Assembly: GCA_033026295.1 (NCBI GenBank)
Contig: JAUPFM010000064.1
Coordinates: forward strand, 1 to 64,000
Reading direction: 5' to 3'
DNA length: 64,000 nt
Source of the DNA: Channa striata
Lineage: Eukaryota > Chordata > Actinopteri > Anabantiformes > Channidae
A program made the translations under genes and the position numbers. Below are positions 50,101-62,527 of the stretch, in pieces. Position 1 is the stretch's first letter, and every line of letters starts with the position of its first letter. Under the pieces are notes generated by a model, which searched no databases, was not told where the DNA came from, and was given only the letters and a program-made list of their open reading frames with translations.

Positions 50101-50726
50101 ACAGGCAGCTAGGAACATGGCATCTGCCTATGGCATACACCAATTTAAAGCTTAGATTTAGACCTTTAAGACAATACTAGGCACATCTAGCTGTGAGCTC
50201 CACAAAGGAAACAGCAGCCAGGAGAACGAGGCCCAATTTCAGGCCCTGTGCATTTTCAGCCATAGGCCTGGGAAGCCAGTTTGCCCTTTCACCTTTCTCA
50301 GGCCAGCCTGGTGCAAATCACACTTGTTTCACATCAATTTAAAGCTTAAAAACTCTTCTTTCCACCCCTTTAAATCACTTGGATCAGACACTTTCCTCCT
50401 GGCTATAAAGAGCCAATATGTGTGGTCAAATACATCTGATTTTGGACCGAAACAGCAGCCAGGAGAACGAGGCCCAATTTCAGACCCTGTGCATTTTTAG
50501 CCATAGACCTGGGAAGCCAGTTTGCTCTTGCACGTTTCTCAGGCCAGCCTGGTGCAAATCACACTTGTTTCACATCAATTTAAAGCTTAAAAACTCCTCT
50601 TTCCATCCATTTGAACCACTTGGATCAGACACTTTCTTCCTGGCTATAAAGAGCCAAAATGTGTGGTCAAATACAGCTGATTTTGGACTGGGGTCAGAAG
50701 GTCAAAAATGAGCCATATTTGCAGAC
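47172..50726. repeat. Right-hand subfamily, mostly regular monomers
   Basis: Anchors lie at 47172, 47560, 47950, 48340, 48729, 49116, 49506, 50097 and 50727. The first seven spacings are 387-390 bp; the last two (591 and 630) hold fusion joints near 49815 and 50445. Markers enriched here are CTACGGCATAC, ACAACATCAGGC, CCATTTGAACCACTTGG and CTATTGGGTATAAAGAGCC. The unit at 47560 recurs at 55662 with the same ACACCAATTTAAAGC and AAAATCTCTTC variants. Confidence 0.88.
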
Positions 50727-52674
50727 ATGCACAGGCAGCTAGGAACATGGCATCTGCCTATGGCATACACCAATTTAAAGCTTAGATTTAGACCTTTAAG
50801 ACAATACTAGGCACATCTAGCTGTGAGCTCTACAAAGGAAACAGCAGCCAGGAGAACGAGGCCCAATTTCAGGTCCTGTGCATTTTCAGCGTCAGCCCAG
50901 GGAGGCCAGTTTGCCCTTTCACGTTTCTCAGGCCAGCCTGGTGCAAATCACACTTGTTTCACATCAATTTAAAGCTTAAAAACTCCTCTTTCCATCCATT
51001 TGAACCACTTGGATCAGACACTTTCCTATTGGGTATAAAGAGCCAAAATGTGTGGTCAAATACAGCTGATTTTGGACTGGGGTCAGAAGGTCAAAAATGA
51101 GCCATATTTGCAGACATGCACAGGCAGCTAGCAACATGGCATCTGCCTACGGCATACAACAATTTAAAGCTTAGATTTAGACCTTTAAGACAACATCAGG
51201 CACATCTAGCTGTGAGCTCCACAAAGGAAACAGCAGCCAGGAGAACAAGGCCCAATTTCAGGCCCTGTGCATTTTCAGCCATAGACCTGGGAAGCCAGTT
51301 TGCTCTTGCACGTTTCTCAGGCCAGCCTGGTGCAAATCACACTTGTTTCACATCAATTTAAAGCTTAAAAACTCCTCTTTCCATCCATTTGAACCACTTG
51401 GATCAGACACTTTCTTCCTGGCTATAAAGAGCCAAAATGTGTGGTCAAATACAGCTGATTTTGGACTGGGGTCAGAAGGTCAAAAATGAGCCATATTTGC
51501 AGACATGCACAGGCAGCTAGGAACATGGCATCTGCCTATGGCATACACCAATTTAAAGCTTAGATTTAGACCTTTAAGACAATACTAGGCACATCTAGCT
51601 GTGAGCTCTACAAAGGAAACAGCAGCCAGGAGAACGAGGCCCAATTTCAGGTCCTGTGCATTTTCAGCGTCAGCCCAGGGGAGGCCAGTTTGCCCTTTCA
51701 CGTTTCTCAGGCCAGCCTGGTGCAAATCACACTTGTTTCACATCAATTTAAAGCTTAAAAACTCCTCTTTCCATCCATTTGAACCACTTGGATCAGACAC
51801 TTTCTTCCTGGCTATAAAGAGCCAAAATGTGTGGTCAAATACAGCTGATTTTGGACTGGGGTCAGAAGGTCAAAAATGAGCCATATTTGCAGACATGCAC
51901 AGGCAGCTAGGAACATGGCATCTGCCTACGGCATACAACAATTTAAAGCTTAGATTTAGACCTTTAAGACAACATCAGGCACATCTAGCTGTGAGCTCCA
52001 CAAAGGAAACAGCAGCCAGGAGAACAAGGCCCAATTTCAGGCCCTGTGCATTTTCAGCCATAGACCTGGGGAAGCCAGTTTGCTCTTGCACGTTTCTCAG
52101 GCCAGCCTGGTGCAAATCACACTTGTTTCACATCAATTTAAAGCTTAAAAACTCCTCTTTCCATCCATTTGAACCACTTGGATCAGACACTTTCTTCCTG
52201 GCTATAAAGAGCCAAAATGTGTGGTCAAATACAGCTGATTTTGGACTGGGGTCAGAAGGTCAAAAATGAGCCATATTTGCAGACATGCACAGGCAGCTAG
52301 GAACATGACATCTGCCTATGGCATACACCAATTTAAAGCTTAGATTTAGACCTTTAAGACAATACTAGGCACATCTAGCTGTGAGCTCTACAAAGGAAAC
52401 AGCAGCCAGGAGAACGAGGCCCAATTTCAGGTCCTGTGCATTTTCAGCGTCAGCCCAGGGGAGGCCAGTTTGCCCTTTCACGTTTCTCAGGCCAGCCTGG
52501 TGCAAATCACACTTGTTTCACATCAATTTAAAGCTTAAAAACTCCTCTTTCCATCCATTTGAACCACTTGGATCAGACACTTTCCTATTGGGTATAAAGA
52601 GCCAAAATGTGTGGTCAAATACAGCTGATTTTGGACTGGGGTCAGAAGGTCAAAAATGAGCCATATTTGCAGAC
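50727..52674. repeat. 780-bp dimer array, about 2.5 copies
   Basis: Anchors lie at 50727, 51116, 51505, 51895, 52285 and 52675. Two monomer types alternate. One has GAGCTCTACAAAGG and an AGGCCAGTTTGCCC core (50727, 51505, 52285). The other has CTACGGCATACAACAATTT and GAACAAGGCCC (51116, 51895). Dimer lengths are 779 and 780 bp. Confidence 0.92.
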
Positions 52675-54339
52675 ATGCACAGGCAGCTAGGAACATGGCA
52701 TCTGCCTATGGCATACACCAATTTAAAGCTTAGATTTAGACCTTTAAGACAACATCAGGCACATCTAGCTGTGAGCTCCACAAAGGAAACAGCAGCCAGG
52801 AGAACAAGGCCTTATTTCAGGCCCTGTACATTTTCAGCGTCAGCCCAGGGGCAACCAGTTTGCTCTTGCAAGTTTCTCAGGCCAGCCTGGTGCAAACTAC
52901 TTGGATTTAAACAACTTGGATCAGACACTTTCTTCATGGCTATAAAAAGCCAAAATGTGTGGTCAAATACAGCTGATTTTGGACCGAAACAGCAGCCAGG
53001 AGAACGAGGCCCAATTTCAGGCCCTGTGCATTTTCAGCCATAGACCTGGGAAGCCAGTTTGCTCTTGCACGCGTTTCTCAGGCCAGCCTGGTGCAAATCA
53101 CACTTGTTGCACATTAATTTAACGCCCAAAGTCTCCTCTTTCCACCCCTTTAAACCACTTGGATCAGACACTTTCCTCCTGGCTATAAAGAGCCAATATG
53201 TGTGGTCAAATACATCTGATTTTGGACCGAAAACAGCAGCCAGGAGAACGAGGCCCAATTTCAGGTCCTGTGCATTTTCAGCGTCAGCCCAGGGGCAGCC
53301 AGTTTGCCCTTTCACGTTTCTCAGGCCAGCCTGGTGCAAATCACACTTGTTTCACATCAATTTAAAGCTTAAAAACTCCTCTTTCCATCCATTTGAACCA
53401 CTTGGATCAGACACTTTCCTCCTGGCTATAAAGAGCCAAAATGTGTGGTCAAATACAGCTGATTTTGGACTGGGGTCAGAAGGTCAAAAATGAGCCATAT
53501 TTGCAGACATGCACAGGCAGCTAGGAACATGGCATCTGCCTATGGCATACACCAATTTAAAGCTTAGATTTAGACCTTTAAGACAACATCAGGCACATCT
53601 AGCTGTGAGCTCCACAAAGGAAACAGCAGCCAGGAGAACAAGGCCTTATTTCAGGCCCTGTACATTTTCAGCGTCAGCCCAGGGGCAACCAGTTTGCTCT
53701 TGCAAGTTTCTCAGGCCAGCCTGGTGCAAACTACTTGGATTTAAACAACTTGGATCAGACACTTTCTTCATGGCTATAAAAGCCAAAATGTGTGGTCAAA
53801 TACAGCTGATTTTGGACCGGAAACAGCAGCCAGGAGAACGAGGCCCAATTTCAGGCCCTGTGCATTTTCAGCCATAGACCTGGGAAGCCAGTTTGCTCTT
53901 GCACGTTTCTCAGGCCAGCCTGGTGCAAATCACACTTGTTGCACATTAATTTAACGCCCAAAGTCTCCTCTTTCCACCCCTTTAAACCACTTGGATCAGA
54001 CACTTTCCTCCTGGCTATAAAGAGCCAATATGTGTGGTCAAATACATCTGATTTTGGACCGAAACAGCAGCCAGGAGAACGAGGCCCAATTTCAGGTCCT
54101 GTGCATTTTCAGCGTCAGCCCAGGGGCAGCCAGTTTGCCCTTTCACGTTTCTCAGGCCAGCCTGGTGCAAATCACACTTGTTTCACATCAATTTAAAGAT
54201 TAAAAACTCCTCTTTCCATCCTTATAAACCACTTGGATCAGACACTTTCCTCCTGGCTATAAAGAGCCAAAATGTGTGGTCAAATACAGCTGATTTTGGA
54301 CTGGGGTCAGAAGGTCAAAAATGAGCCATATTTGCAGAC
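52675..54339. repeat. 832-bp compound repeat x2
   Basis: Units 52675-53508 (834 bp) and 53509-54339 (831 bp) each contain three cores joined by two GGACCG(A)AAACAG fusion joints. Shared rare variants are GAACAAGGCCTTATTTC, CTGTACATTTTC, GGGGCAACCAG, AACTACTTGG, AACAACTTGG and TTTCTTCATGGC. A related, shorter arrangement occurs at 49506-50096. GCACGCGTTTC (about 53067) holds a small CG insertion creating a second CpG. Confidence 0.9.
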
Positions 54340-57300
54340 ATGCACAGGCAGCTAGGAACATGGCATCTGCATACGGCATACACCAATTTAAAGCTTAGAT
54401 TAAGACCTTTAAGACAATACTAGGCACATCTAGCTGTGAGCTCCACAAAGGAAACAGCAGCCAGGAGAACGAGGCCCAATTTCAGGCCCTGTGCATTTTC
54501 AGCGTCAGCCCAGGGGCAGCCAGTTTGCTCTTGCAAGTTTCTCAGGCCAGCCTGGTGCAAATCACACTTGTTTCACATTAATTTAACGCCCAAAGTCTCC
54601 TCTTTCCACCCCTTTAAACCACTTGGATCAGACACTTTCCTCCTGGCTATAAAGAGCCAAAATGTGTGGTCAAATACAGCTGATTTTGGACCGGAAACAG
54701 CAGCCAGGAGAACGAGGCCCAATTTCAGGCCCTGTGCATTTTCAGCCATAGACCTGGGGAAGCCAGTTTGCTCTTTCACGTTTCTCAGGCCAGCCTGGTG
54801 CAAATCACACTTGTTGCACATTAATTTAACGCCCAAAGTCTCCTCTTTCCACCCCTTTAAACCACTTGGATCAGACACTTTCCTCCTGGCTATAAAGAGC
54901 CAAAATGTGTGGTCAAATACAGCTGATTTTGGACTGGGGTCAGAAGGTCAAAAATGAGCCATATTTGCAGACATGCACAGGCAGCTAGGAACATGGCATC
55001 TGCCTATGGCATACACCAATTTAAAGCTTAGATTTAGACCTTTAAGGCAACACCAGGCACATCTAGCTGTGAGCTCCACAAGCCAGTTTGCTCTTGCATG
55101 TTTCTCAGGCCAGCCTGGTGCAAACCACTTGGATTTAAGCCACTTGGATCAGACACTTTCCTCCTGGCTATAAAGAGCCAAAATGTGTGGTCAAATACAG
55201 CTGATTTTGGACTGGGGTTAGAAGGTCAAAAATGAGCCATATTTGCAGACATGCACAGGCAGCTAGGAACATGGCATCTGCCTATGGCATACACCAATTT
55301 AAAGCTTAGATTTAGACCTTTAAGACAATACTAGGCACATCTAGCTTTGAGCTCCACAAAGGAAACAGCAGCCAGAGAATGAGGCCCAATTTCAGGCCCT
55401 GTGCATTTTCAGCCATAGGCCTGGGGAAGCCAGTTTGCCATTTCATGTTTCTCAGGCCAGCCTGGTGCTGTGGTCAGGCCAGCCTGGTGCAAATCACACT
55501 TGTTTCACATCAATTTAAAGCTTAAAAACTCCTCTTTCCATCCATTTAAACCACTTGGATCAGACACTTTCCTCCTGGCTATAAAGAGCCAAAATGTGTG
55601 GTCAAATACAGCTGATTTTGGACTGGGGTCAGAAGGTTTAAAATGAGCCATATTTGCAGACATGCACAGGCAGCTAGGAACATGGCATCTGCCTACGGCA
55701 TACACCAATTTAAAGCTTAGATTTAGACCTTTAAGACAACACCAGGCACATCTAGCTGTGAGCTCCACAAAGGAAACAGCAGCCAGGAGAACGAGGCCCA
55801 ATTTCAGGCCCTGTGCATTTTCAGCCATAGGCCTGGGGAAGCCAGTTTGCCCTTTCACGTTTCTCAGGCCAGCCTGGTGCAAATCACACTTGTTTCACAC
55901 CAATTTAAAGCTTAAAATCTCTTCTTTCCATCCTTATAAACCACTTGGATCAGACACTTTCCTATTGGGTATAAAGAGCCAAAATGTGTGGTCAAATACA
56001 GCTGATTTTGGACTGGGGTCAGAAGGTCAAAAATGAGCCATATTTGCAGACATGCACAGGCAGCTAGGAACATGGCATCTGCCTATGGCATACACCAATT
56101 TAAAGCTTAGATTTAGACCTTTAAGGCAATACTAGGCACATCTAGCTGTGAGCTCCACAAAGGAAACATAAGCCAGGAGAACGAGGCCCAATTTCAGGCC
56201 CTGTGCATTTTCAGCCATAGGCCTGGGGAAGCCAGTTTGCTCTTGCACGTTTCTCAGGCCAGCCTGGTGCAAATCACACTTGTTTCACATCAATTTAAAG
56301 CTTAAAAACCTCTTCTTTCCATCCTTATAAACCACTTGGATCAGACACTTTCCTATTGGGTATAAAGAGCCAAAATGTGTGGTCAAATACAGCTGATTTT
56401 GGACTGGGGTCAGAAGGTCAAAAATGAGCCATATTTGCAGACATGCACAGGCAGCTAAGAACATGGCATCTGCCTATGGCATACACCAATTTAAAGCTTA
56501 GATTTATACCTTTAAGGCAATACTAGGCACATCTAGCTGTGAGCTCCACAAAGGAAACATAAGCCAGGAGAACGAGGCCCAATTTCAGGCCCTGTGCATT
56601 TTCAGCCATAGGCCTGGGAAGCCAGTTTGCTCTTGCACGTTTCTCAGGCCAGCCTGGTGCAAATCACACTTGTTTCACATCAATTTAAAGCTTAAAAACT
56701 CTTCTTTCCAGCCATTTAAACCACTTGGATCAGACACTTTCTTCCTGGCTATAAAGAGCCAAAATGTGTGGTCAAATACAGCTGATTTTGGACTAGGGTC
56801 AGAAGGTCAAAAATGAGCCATATTTGCAGACATGCACAGGCAGCTAGGAACATGGCATCTGCCTATGGCATACACCAATTTAAAGCTTAGATAGACCTTT
56901 AAGGCAACACCAGGCACATCTAGCTGTGAGCTCCACAAAGGAAACAGCAGCCAGGAGAACGAGGCCCAATTTCAGGCCCTGTGCATATTCAGCCATAGAC
57001 CTGGGAAGCCAGTTTGCCCTTTCACGTTTCTCAGGCCAGCCTGGTGCAAATCACACTTGTTTCACATCAATTTAAAGCTTAAAAACTCTTCTTTCCACCC
57101 CTTTAAACCACTTGGATCAGACACTTTCTTATTGGGTATAAAGAGCCAAAATGTGTGGTCAAATACAGCTGATTTTGGACTGGGGTCAGAAGGTCAAAAA
57201 TGAGCCATATTTGCAGACATGCACAGGCAGCTAGGAACATGGCATCTGCCTATGGCATACACCAATTTAAAGCTTAGATTTAGACCTTTAAGACAATACT

Positions 57301-58094
57301 AGGCACATCTAGCTGTGAGCTCCACAAAGGAAACATCAGCCAGGAGAACGAGGCCCAATTTCAGGCCCTGTGCATTTTCAGCGTCAGCCCAGGGGCAGCC
57401 AGTTTGCTCTTGCAAGTTTCTCAGGCCAGCCTGGTGCAAATCACACTTGTTTCACATCAATTTAAAGCTTAAAAACTCTTCTTTCCACCCCTTTAAACCA
57501 CTTGGATCAGACACTTTCCTCCTGGCTATAAAAAGCCAAAATGTGTGGTCAAATACAGCTGATTTTGGACCGGAAACAGCAGCCAGGAGAACGAGGCCCA
57601 ATTTCAGGCCCTGTGCATTTTCAGCCATAGACCTGGGGAAGCCAGTTTGCTCTTGCACGTTTCTCAGGCCAGCCTGGTGCAAATCACACTTGTTTCACAT
57701 CAATTTAAAGCTTAAAAACTCTTCTTTCCATCCATTTAAACCACTTGGATCAGACACTTTCCTCCTGGCTATAAAGAGCCAAAATGTGTGGTCAAATACA
57801 GCTGATTTTGGACCGGAAACAGCAGCCAGGAGAACGAGGCCCAATTTCAGGTCCTGTGCATTTTCAGCGTCAGCCCAGGGGCAGCCAGTTTGCTCTTGCA
57901 CGTTTGTCAGGCCAGCCTGGTGAAAATCACACTTGTTTCACATCAATTTAAAGCTTAAAAACTCTTCTTTCCATCCATTTAAACCACTTGGATCAGACAC
58001 TTTCCTCCTGGCTATAAACAGCCAAAATGTGTGGTCAAATACAGCTGATTTTGGACTGGGGTCAGAAGGTCAAAAATGAGCCATATTTGCGGAC
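54340..58094. repeat. Mixed monomers including a 278-bp unit
   Basis: Anchors lie at 54340, 54973, 55251, 55662, 56052, 56443, 56832 and 57219, then 58095. The 278-bp unit (54973-55250) carries the joint GAGCTCCACAAGCCAGTTTG (near 55070), which removes the whole CAGCCAGGAG-to-core segment. The units at 55662 and 56052 copy the type at 47560. The 876-bp unit at 57219-58094 contains three cores in register, which produces the longest open frame in the window. Confidence 0.88.
57219..58094 (+). repeat. 876-bp compound unit with 243-bp in-frame spacing
   Basis: Fusion joints GGACCGGAAACAGCAG occur at about 57567 and 57810, exactly 243 bp apart. Because 243 is divisible by three, a stop-free frame on the plus strand runs through all three sub-units (57315-57923, 202 codons). 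The translation repeats the same phrases and has no recognisable domain, signal peptide or start context. I read it as an artefact of repeat length, not a gene. Confidence 0.85.
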
Positions 58095-59572
58095 ATGCAC
58101 AGGCAGCTAGGAACATGGCATCTGCCTATGGCATACACCAATTTAAAGCTTAGATAGACCTTTAAGGCAACACCAGGCACATCTAGCTGTGAGCTTCACA
58201 AAGGAAACAGCAGCCAGGAGAACGAGGCCCAATTTCAGGCCCTGTGCATGTTCAGCCATAGACCTGGGGAAGCCAGTTTGCCCTTTCACGTTTCTCAGGC
58301 CAGCCTGGTGCAAATCACACTTGTTTCACATCAATTTAAAGCTTAAAAACTCTTCTTTCCACCCCTTTAAACCACTTGGATCAGACACTTTCCTATTGGG
58401 TATAAAGAGCCAAAATGTGTGGTCAAATACAGCTGATTTAAAGCTTAGATTTAGCCCTTTAAGGCAATACTAGGCACATCTAGCTTTGAGCTCCACAAAG
58501 GAAACAGCAGCCAGAGAATGAGGCACAATTTCAGGTCCTGTGCATTTTCAGCGTCAGCCCAGGGGCAGCCAGTTTGCTTTTTCACGTTTCTCAGGCCAGC
58601 CTGGTGCTGTGGTCAGGGCAGCCTGTAGCAAATCACACTTGTTTCAATTTAAAGCTTAAAAACTCTTCTTTCCATCCATTTAAACCACTTGGATAAGACA
58701 CTTTCCTATTGGGTATAAAGAGCCAAAATGTGTGGTCAAATACAGCTGATTTTGGACTGGGGTCAGAAGGTCAAAAATGAGCCATATTTGAAGACATGCA
58801 CAGGCAGCTAGAACATGGCATCTGCCTACGGCATACACCAATTTAAAGCTTAGATTTAGACCTTTAAGACAACACCAGGCACATCTAGCTGTGAGCTCCA
58901 CAAAGGAAACAGCAGCCAGGAGAACGAGGCCCAATTTCAGGCCCTGTGCATTTTCAGCCATAGGCCTGGGGAAGCCAGTTTGCCCTTTCACGTTTCTCAG
59001 GCCAGCCTGGTGCAAATCACACTTGTTTCACATCAATTTAAAGATTAAAAACTCCTCTTTCCATCCTTGTAAACCACTTGGATCAGACACTTTCCTCCTG
59101 GCTATAAAGAGCCAAAATGTGTGGTCAAATACAGCTGATTTTGGACTGGGGTCAGAAGGTCAAAATGAGCCATATTTGAAGACATGCACAGGCAGCTAGG
59201 AACATGGCATCTGCCTACGGCATACACCAATTTAAAGCTTAGATTTAGACCTTTAAGACAACACCAGGCACATCTAGCTGTGAGCTCCACAAAGGAAACA
59301 GCAGCCAGGAGAACGAGGCCCAATTTCAGGCCCTGTGCATTTTCAGCCATAGGCCTGGGAAGCCAGTTTGCCCTTTCACGTTTCTCAGGCCAGCCTGGTG
59401 CAAATCACACTTGTTTCACATCAATTTAAAGATTAAAAACTCCTCTTTCCATCCTTGTAAACCACTTGGATCAGACACTTTCCTCCTGGCTATAAAGAGC
59501 CAAAATGTGTGGTCAAATACAGCTGATTTTGGACTGGGGTCAGAAGGTCAAAAATGAGCCATATTTGCAGAC
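58095..59572. repeat. 1,477-bp higher-order repeat, copy 1 (variant third part)
   Basis: Part 1 (58095-58795, 701 bp) contains AGCTTAGATAGACC, GAGCTTCACAAAGG, CCTGTGCATGTTC, a 93-bp joint with TTTAGCCCTTTAAGG, and GGTCAGGGCAGCCTGTAGC. Part 2 is a 388-bp monomer with TTTGAAGACATG and CCTTGTAAACC. Part 3 (59184-59572) resembles part 2 and differs from the third part of the next two copies, so this copy is either ancestral or recombined. Confidence 0.88.
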
Positions 59573-61049
59573 ATGCACAGGCAGCTAGGAACATGGCATC
59601 TGCCTATGGCATACACCAATTTAAAGCTTAGATAGACCTTTAAGGCAACACCAGGCACATCTAGCTGTGAGCTTCACAAAGGAAACAGCAGCCAGGAGAA
59701 CGAGGCCCAATTTCAGGCCCTGTGCATGTTCAGCCATAGACCTGGGGAAGCCAGTTTGCCCTTTCACGTTTCTCAGGCCAGCCTGGTGCAAATCACACTT
59801 GTTTCACATCAATTTAAAGCTTAAAAACTCTTCTTTCCACCCCTTTAAACCACTTGGATCAGACACTTTCCTATTGGGTATAAAGAGCCAAAATGTGTGG
59901 TCAAATACAGCTGATTTAAAGCTTAGATTTAGCCCTTTAAGGCAATACTAGGCACATCTAGCTTTGAGCTCCACAAAGGAAACAGCAGCCAGAGAATGAG
60001 GCACAATTTCAGGTCCTGTGCATTTTCAGCGTCAGCCCAGGGCAGCCAGTTTGCTTTTTCACGTTTCTCAGGCCAGCCTGGTGCTGTGGTCAGGGCAGCC
60101 TGTAGCAAATCACACTTGTTTCAATTTAAAGCTTAAAAACTCTTCTTTCCATCCATTTAAACCACTTGGATAAGACACTTTCCTATTGGGTATAAAGAGC
60201 CAAAATGTGTGGTCAAATACAGCTGATTTTGGACTGGGGTCAGAAGGTCAAAATGAGCCATATTTGAAGACATGCACAGGCAGCTAGGAACATGGCATCT
60301 GCCTACGGCATACACCAATTTAAAGCTTAGATTTAGACCTTTAAGACAACACCAGGCACATCTAGCTGTGAGCTCCACAAAGGAAACAGCAGCCAGGAGA
60401 ACGAGGCCCAATTTCAGGCCCTGTGCATTTTCAGCCATAGGCCTGGGAAGCCAGTTTGCCCTTTCACGTTTCTCAGGCCAGCCTGGTGCAAATCACACTT
60501 GTTTCACATCAATTTAAAGATTAAAACTCCTCTTTCCATCCTTGTAAACCACTTGGATCAGACACTTTCCTCCTGGCTATAAAGAGCCAAAATGTGTGGT
60601 CAAATACAGCTGATTTTGGACTGGGGTCAGAAGGTCAAAAATGAGCCATATTTGCAGACATGCACAGGCAGCTAGGAACATGGCATCTGCATATGGCATA
60701 CACCAATTTAAAGCTTAGATTTAGACCTTTAAGACAATACTAGGCACATCTAGCTGTGAGCTCTACAAAGGAAACATCAGCCAGGAAAACGAGGCCCAAT
60801 TTCAGGCCCTGTGCATTTTCAGCCATAGACCTGGGGAAGCCAGTTTGCCCTTTCACATTTCTCAGGCCAGCCTGGTGGAAATCACACTTGTTTCACATCA
60901 ATTTAAAACTTAAAAACTCTTCTTTCCACCCTTTTAAACCACTTGGATCAGACACTTTCCTATTGGGTATAAAGAGCCAAAATATGTGGTCAAATACAGC
61001 TGATTTTGGACTGGGGTCAGAAGGTCAAAAATGAGCCATATTTGCAGAC
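59573..61049. repeat. 1,477-bp higher-order repeat, copy 2
   Basis: Spacings are 699, 388 and 390 bp. Part 1 has the AGATAGACC, GCATGTTC and CCTGTAGC markers. Part 2 has TTTGAAGACATG and CCTTGTAAACC. Part 3 has GAGCTCTACAAAGG, CAGGAAAACGAGG, GGTGGAAATCAC and AAAATATGTGG. Confidence 0.92.
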
Positions 61050-62527
61050 ATGCACAGGCAGCTAGGAACATGGCATCTGCCTATGGCTTACACCAATTTA
61101 AAGCTTAGATAGACCTTTAAGGCAACACCAGGCACATCTAGCTGTGAGCTTCACAAAGGAAACAGCAGCCAGGAGAACGAGGCCCAATTTCAGGCCCTGT
61201 GCATGTTCAGCCATAGACCTGGGGAAGCCAGTTTGCCCTTTCACGTTTCTCAGGCCAGCCTGGTGCAAATCACACTTGTTTCACATCAATTTAAAGCTTA
61301 AAAACTCTTCTTTCCACCCCTTTAAACCACTTGGATCAGACACTTTCCTATTGGGTATAAAGAGCCAAAATGTGTGGTCAAATACAGCTGATTTAAAGCT
61401 TAGATTTAGCCCTTTAAGGCAATACTAGGCACATCTAGCTTTGAGCTCCACAAAGGAAACAGCAGCCAGAGAATGAGGCACAATTTCAGGTCCTGTGCAT
61501 TTTCAGCGTCAGCCCAGGGCAGCCAGTTTGCTTTTTCACGTTTCTCAGGCCAGCCTGGTGCTGTGGTCAGGGCAGCCTGTAGCAAATCACACTTGTTTCA
61601 ATTTAAAGCTTAAAAACTCTTCTTTCCATCCATTTAAACCACTTGGATCAGACACTTTCCTATTGGGTATAAAGAGCCAAAATGTGTGGTCAAATACAGC
61701 TGATTTTGGACTGGGGTCAGAAGGTCAAAAATGAGCCATATTTGAAGACATGCACAGGCAGCTAGGAACATGGCATCTGCCTACGGCATACACCAATTTA
61801 AAGCTTAGATTTAGACCTTTAAGACAACACCAGGCACATCTAGCTGTGAGCTCCACAAAGGAAACAGCAGCCAGGAGAACGAGGCCCAATTTCAGGCCCT
61901 GTGCATTTTCAGCCATAGGCCTGGGAAGCCAGTTTGCCCTTTCACGTTTCTCAGGCCAGCCTGGTGCAAATCACACTTGTTTCACATCAATTTAAAGATT
62001 AAAAACTCCTCTTTCCATCCTTGTAAACCACTTGGATCAGACACTTTCCTCCTGGCTATAAAGAGCCAAAATGTGTGGTCAAATACAGCTGATTTTGGAC
62101 TGGGGTCAGAAGGTCAAAAATGAGCCATATTTGCAGACATGCACAGGCAGCTAGGAACATGGCATCTGCATACGGCATACACCAATTTAAAGCTTAGATT
62201 TAGACCTTTAAGACAATACTAGGCACATCTAGCTGTGAGCTCTACAAAGGAAACATCAGCCAGGAAAACGAGGCCCAATTTCAGGCCCTGTGCATTTTCA
62301 GCCATAGACCTGGGAAGCCAGTTTGCCCTTTCACATTTCTCAGGCCAGCCTGGTGGAAATCACACTTGTTTCACATCAATTTAAAACTTAAAAACTCTTC
62401 TTTCCACCCTTTTAAACCACTTGGATCAGACACTTTCCTATTGGGTATAAAGAGCCAAAATATGTGGTCAAATACAGCTGATTTTGGACTGGGGTCAGAA
62501 GGTCAAAAATGAGCCATATTTGCAGAC
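61050..62527. repeat. 1,477-bp higher-order repeat, copy 3
   Basis: Spacings are 700, 389 and 389 bp with the same marker order as copy 2. Small differences include GCATACGGC (about 62168) against GCATATGGC, and GGATCAG (about 61647) against GGATAAG in the two earlier copies. Confidence 0.92.

Noticed and set aside
57315..57923. 202-codon open reading frame as a protein-coding gene
   Set aside because: It consists of three repeats of the satellite sub-unit, has no recognisable domain or start context, and survives only because the sub-unit length is a multiple of three.
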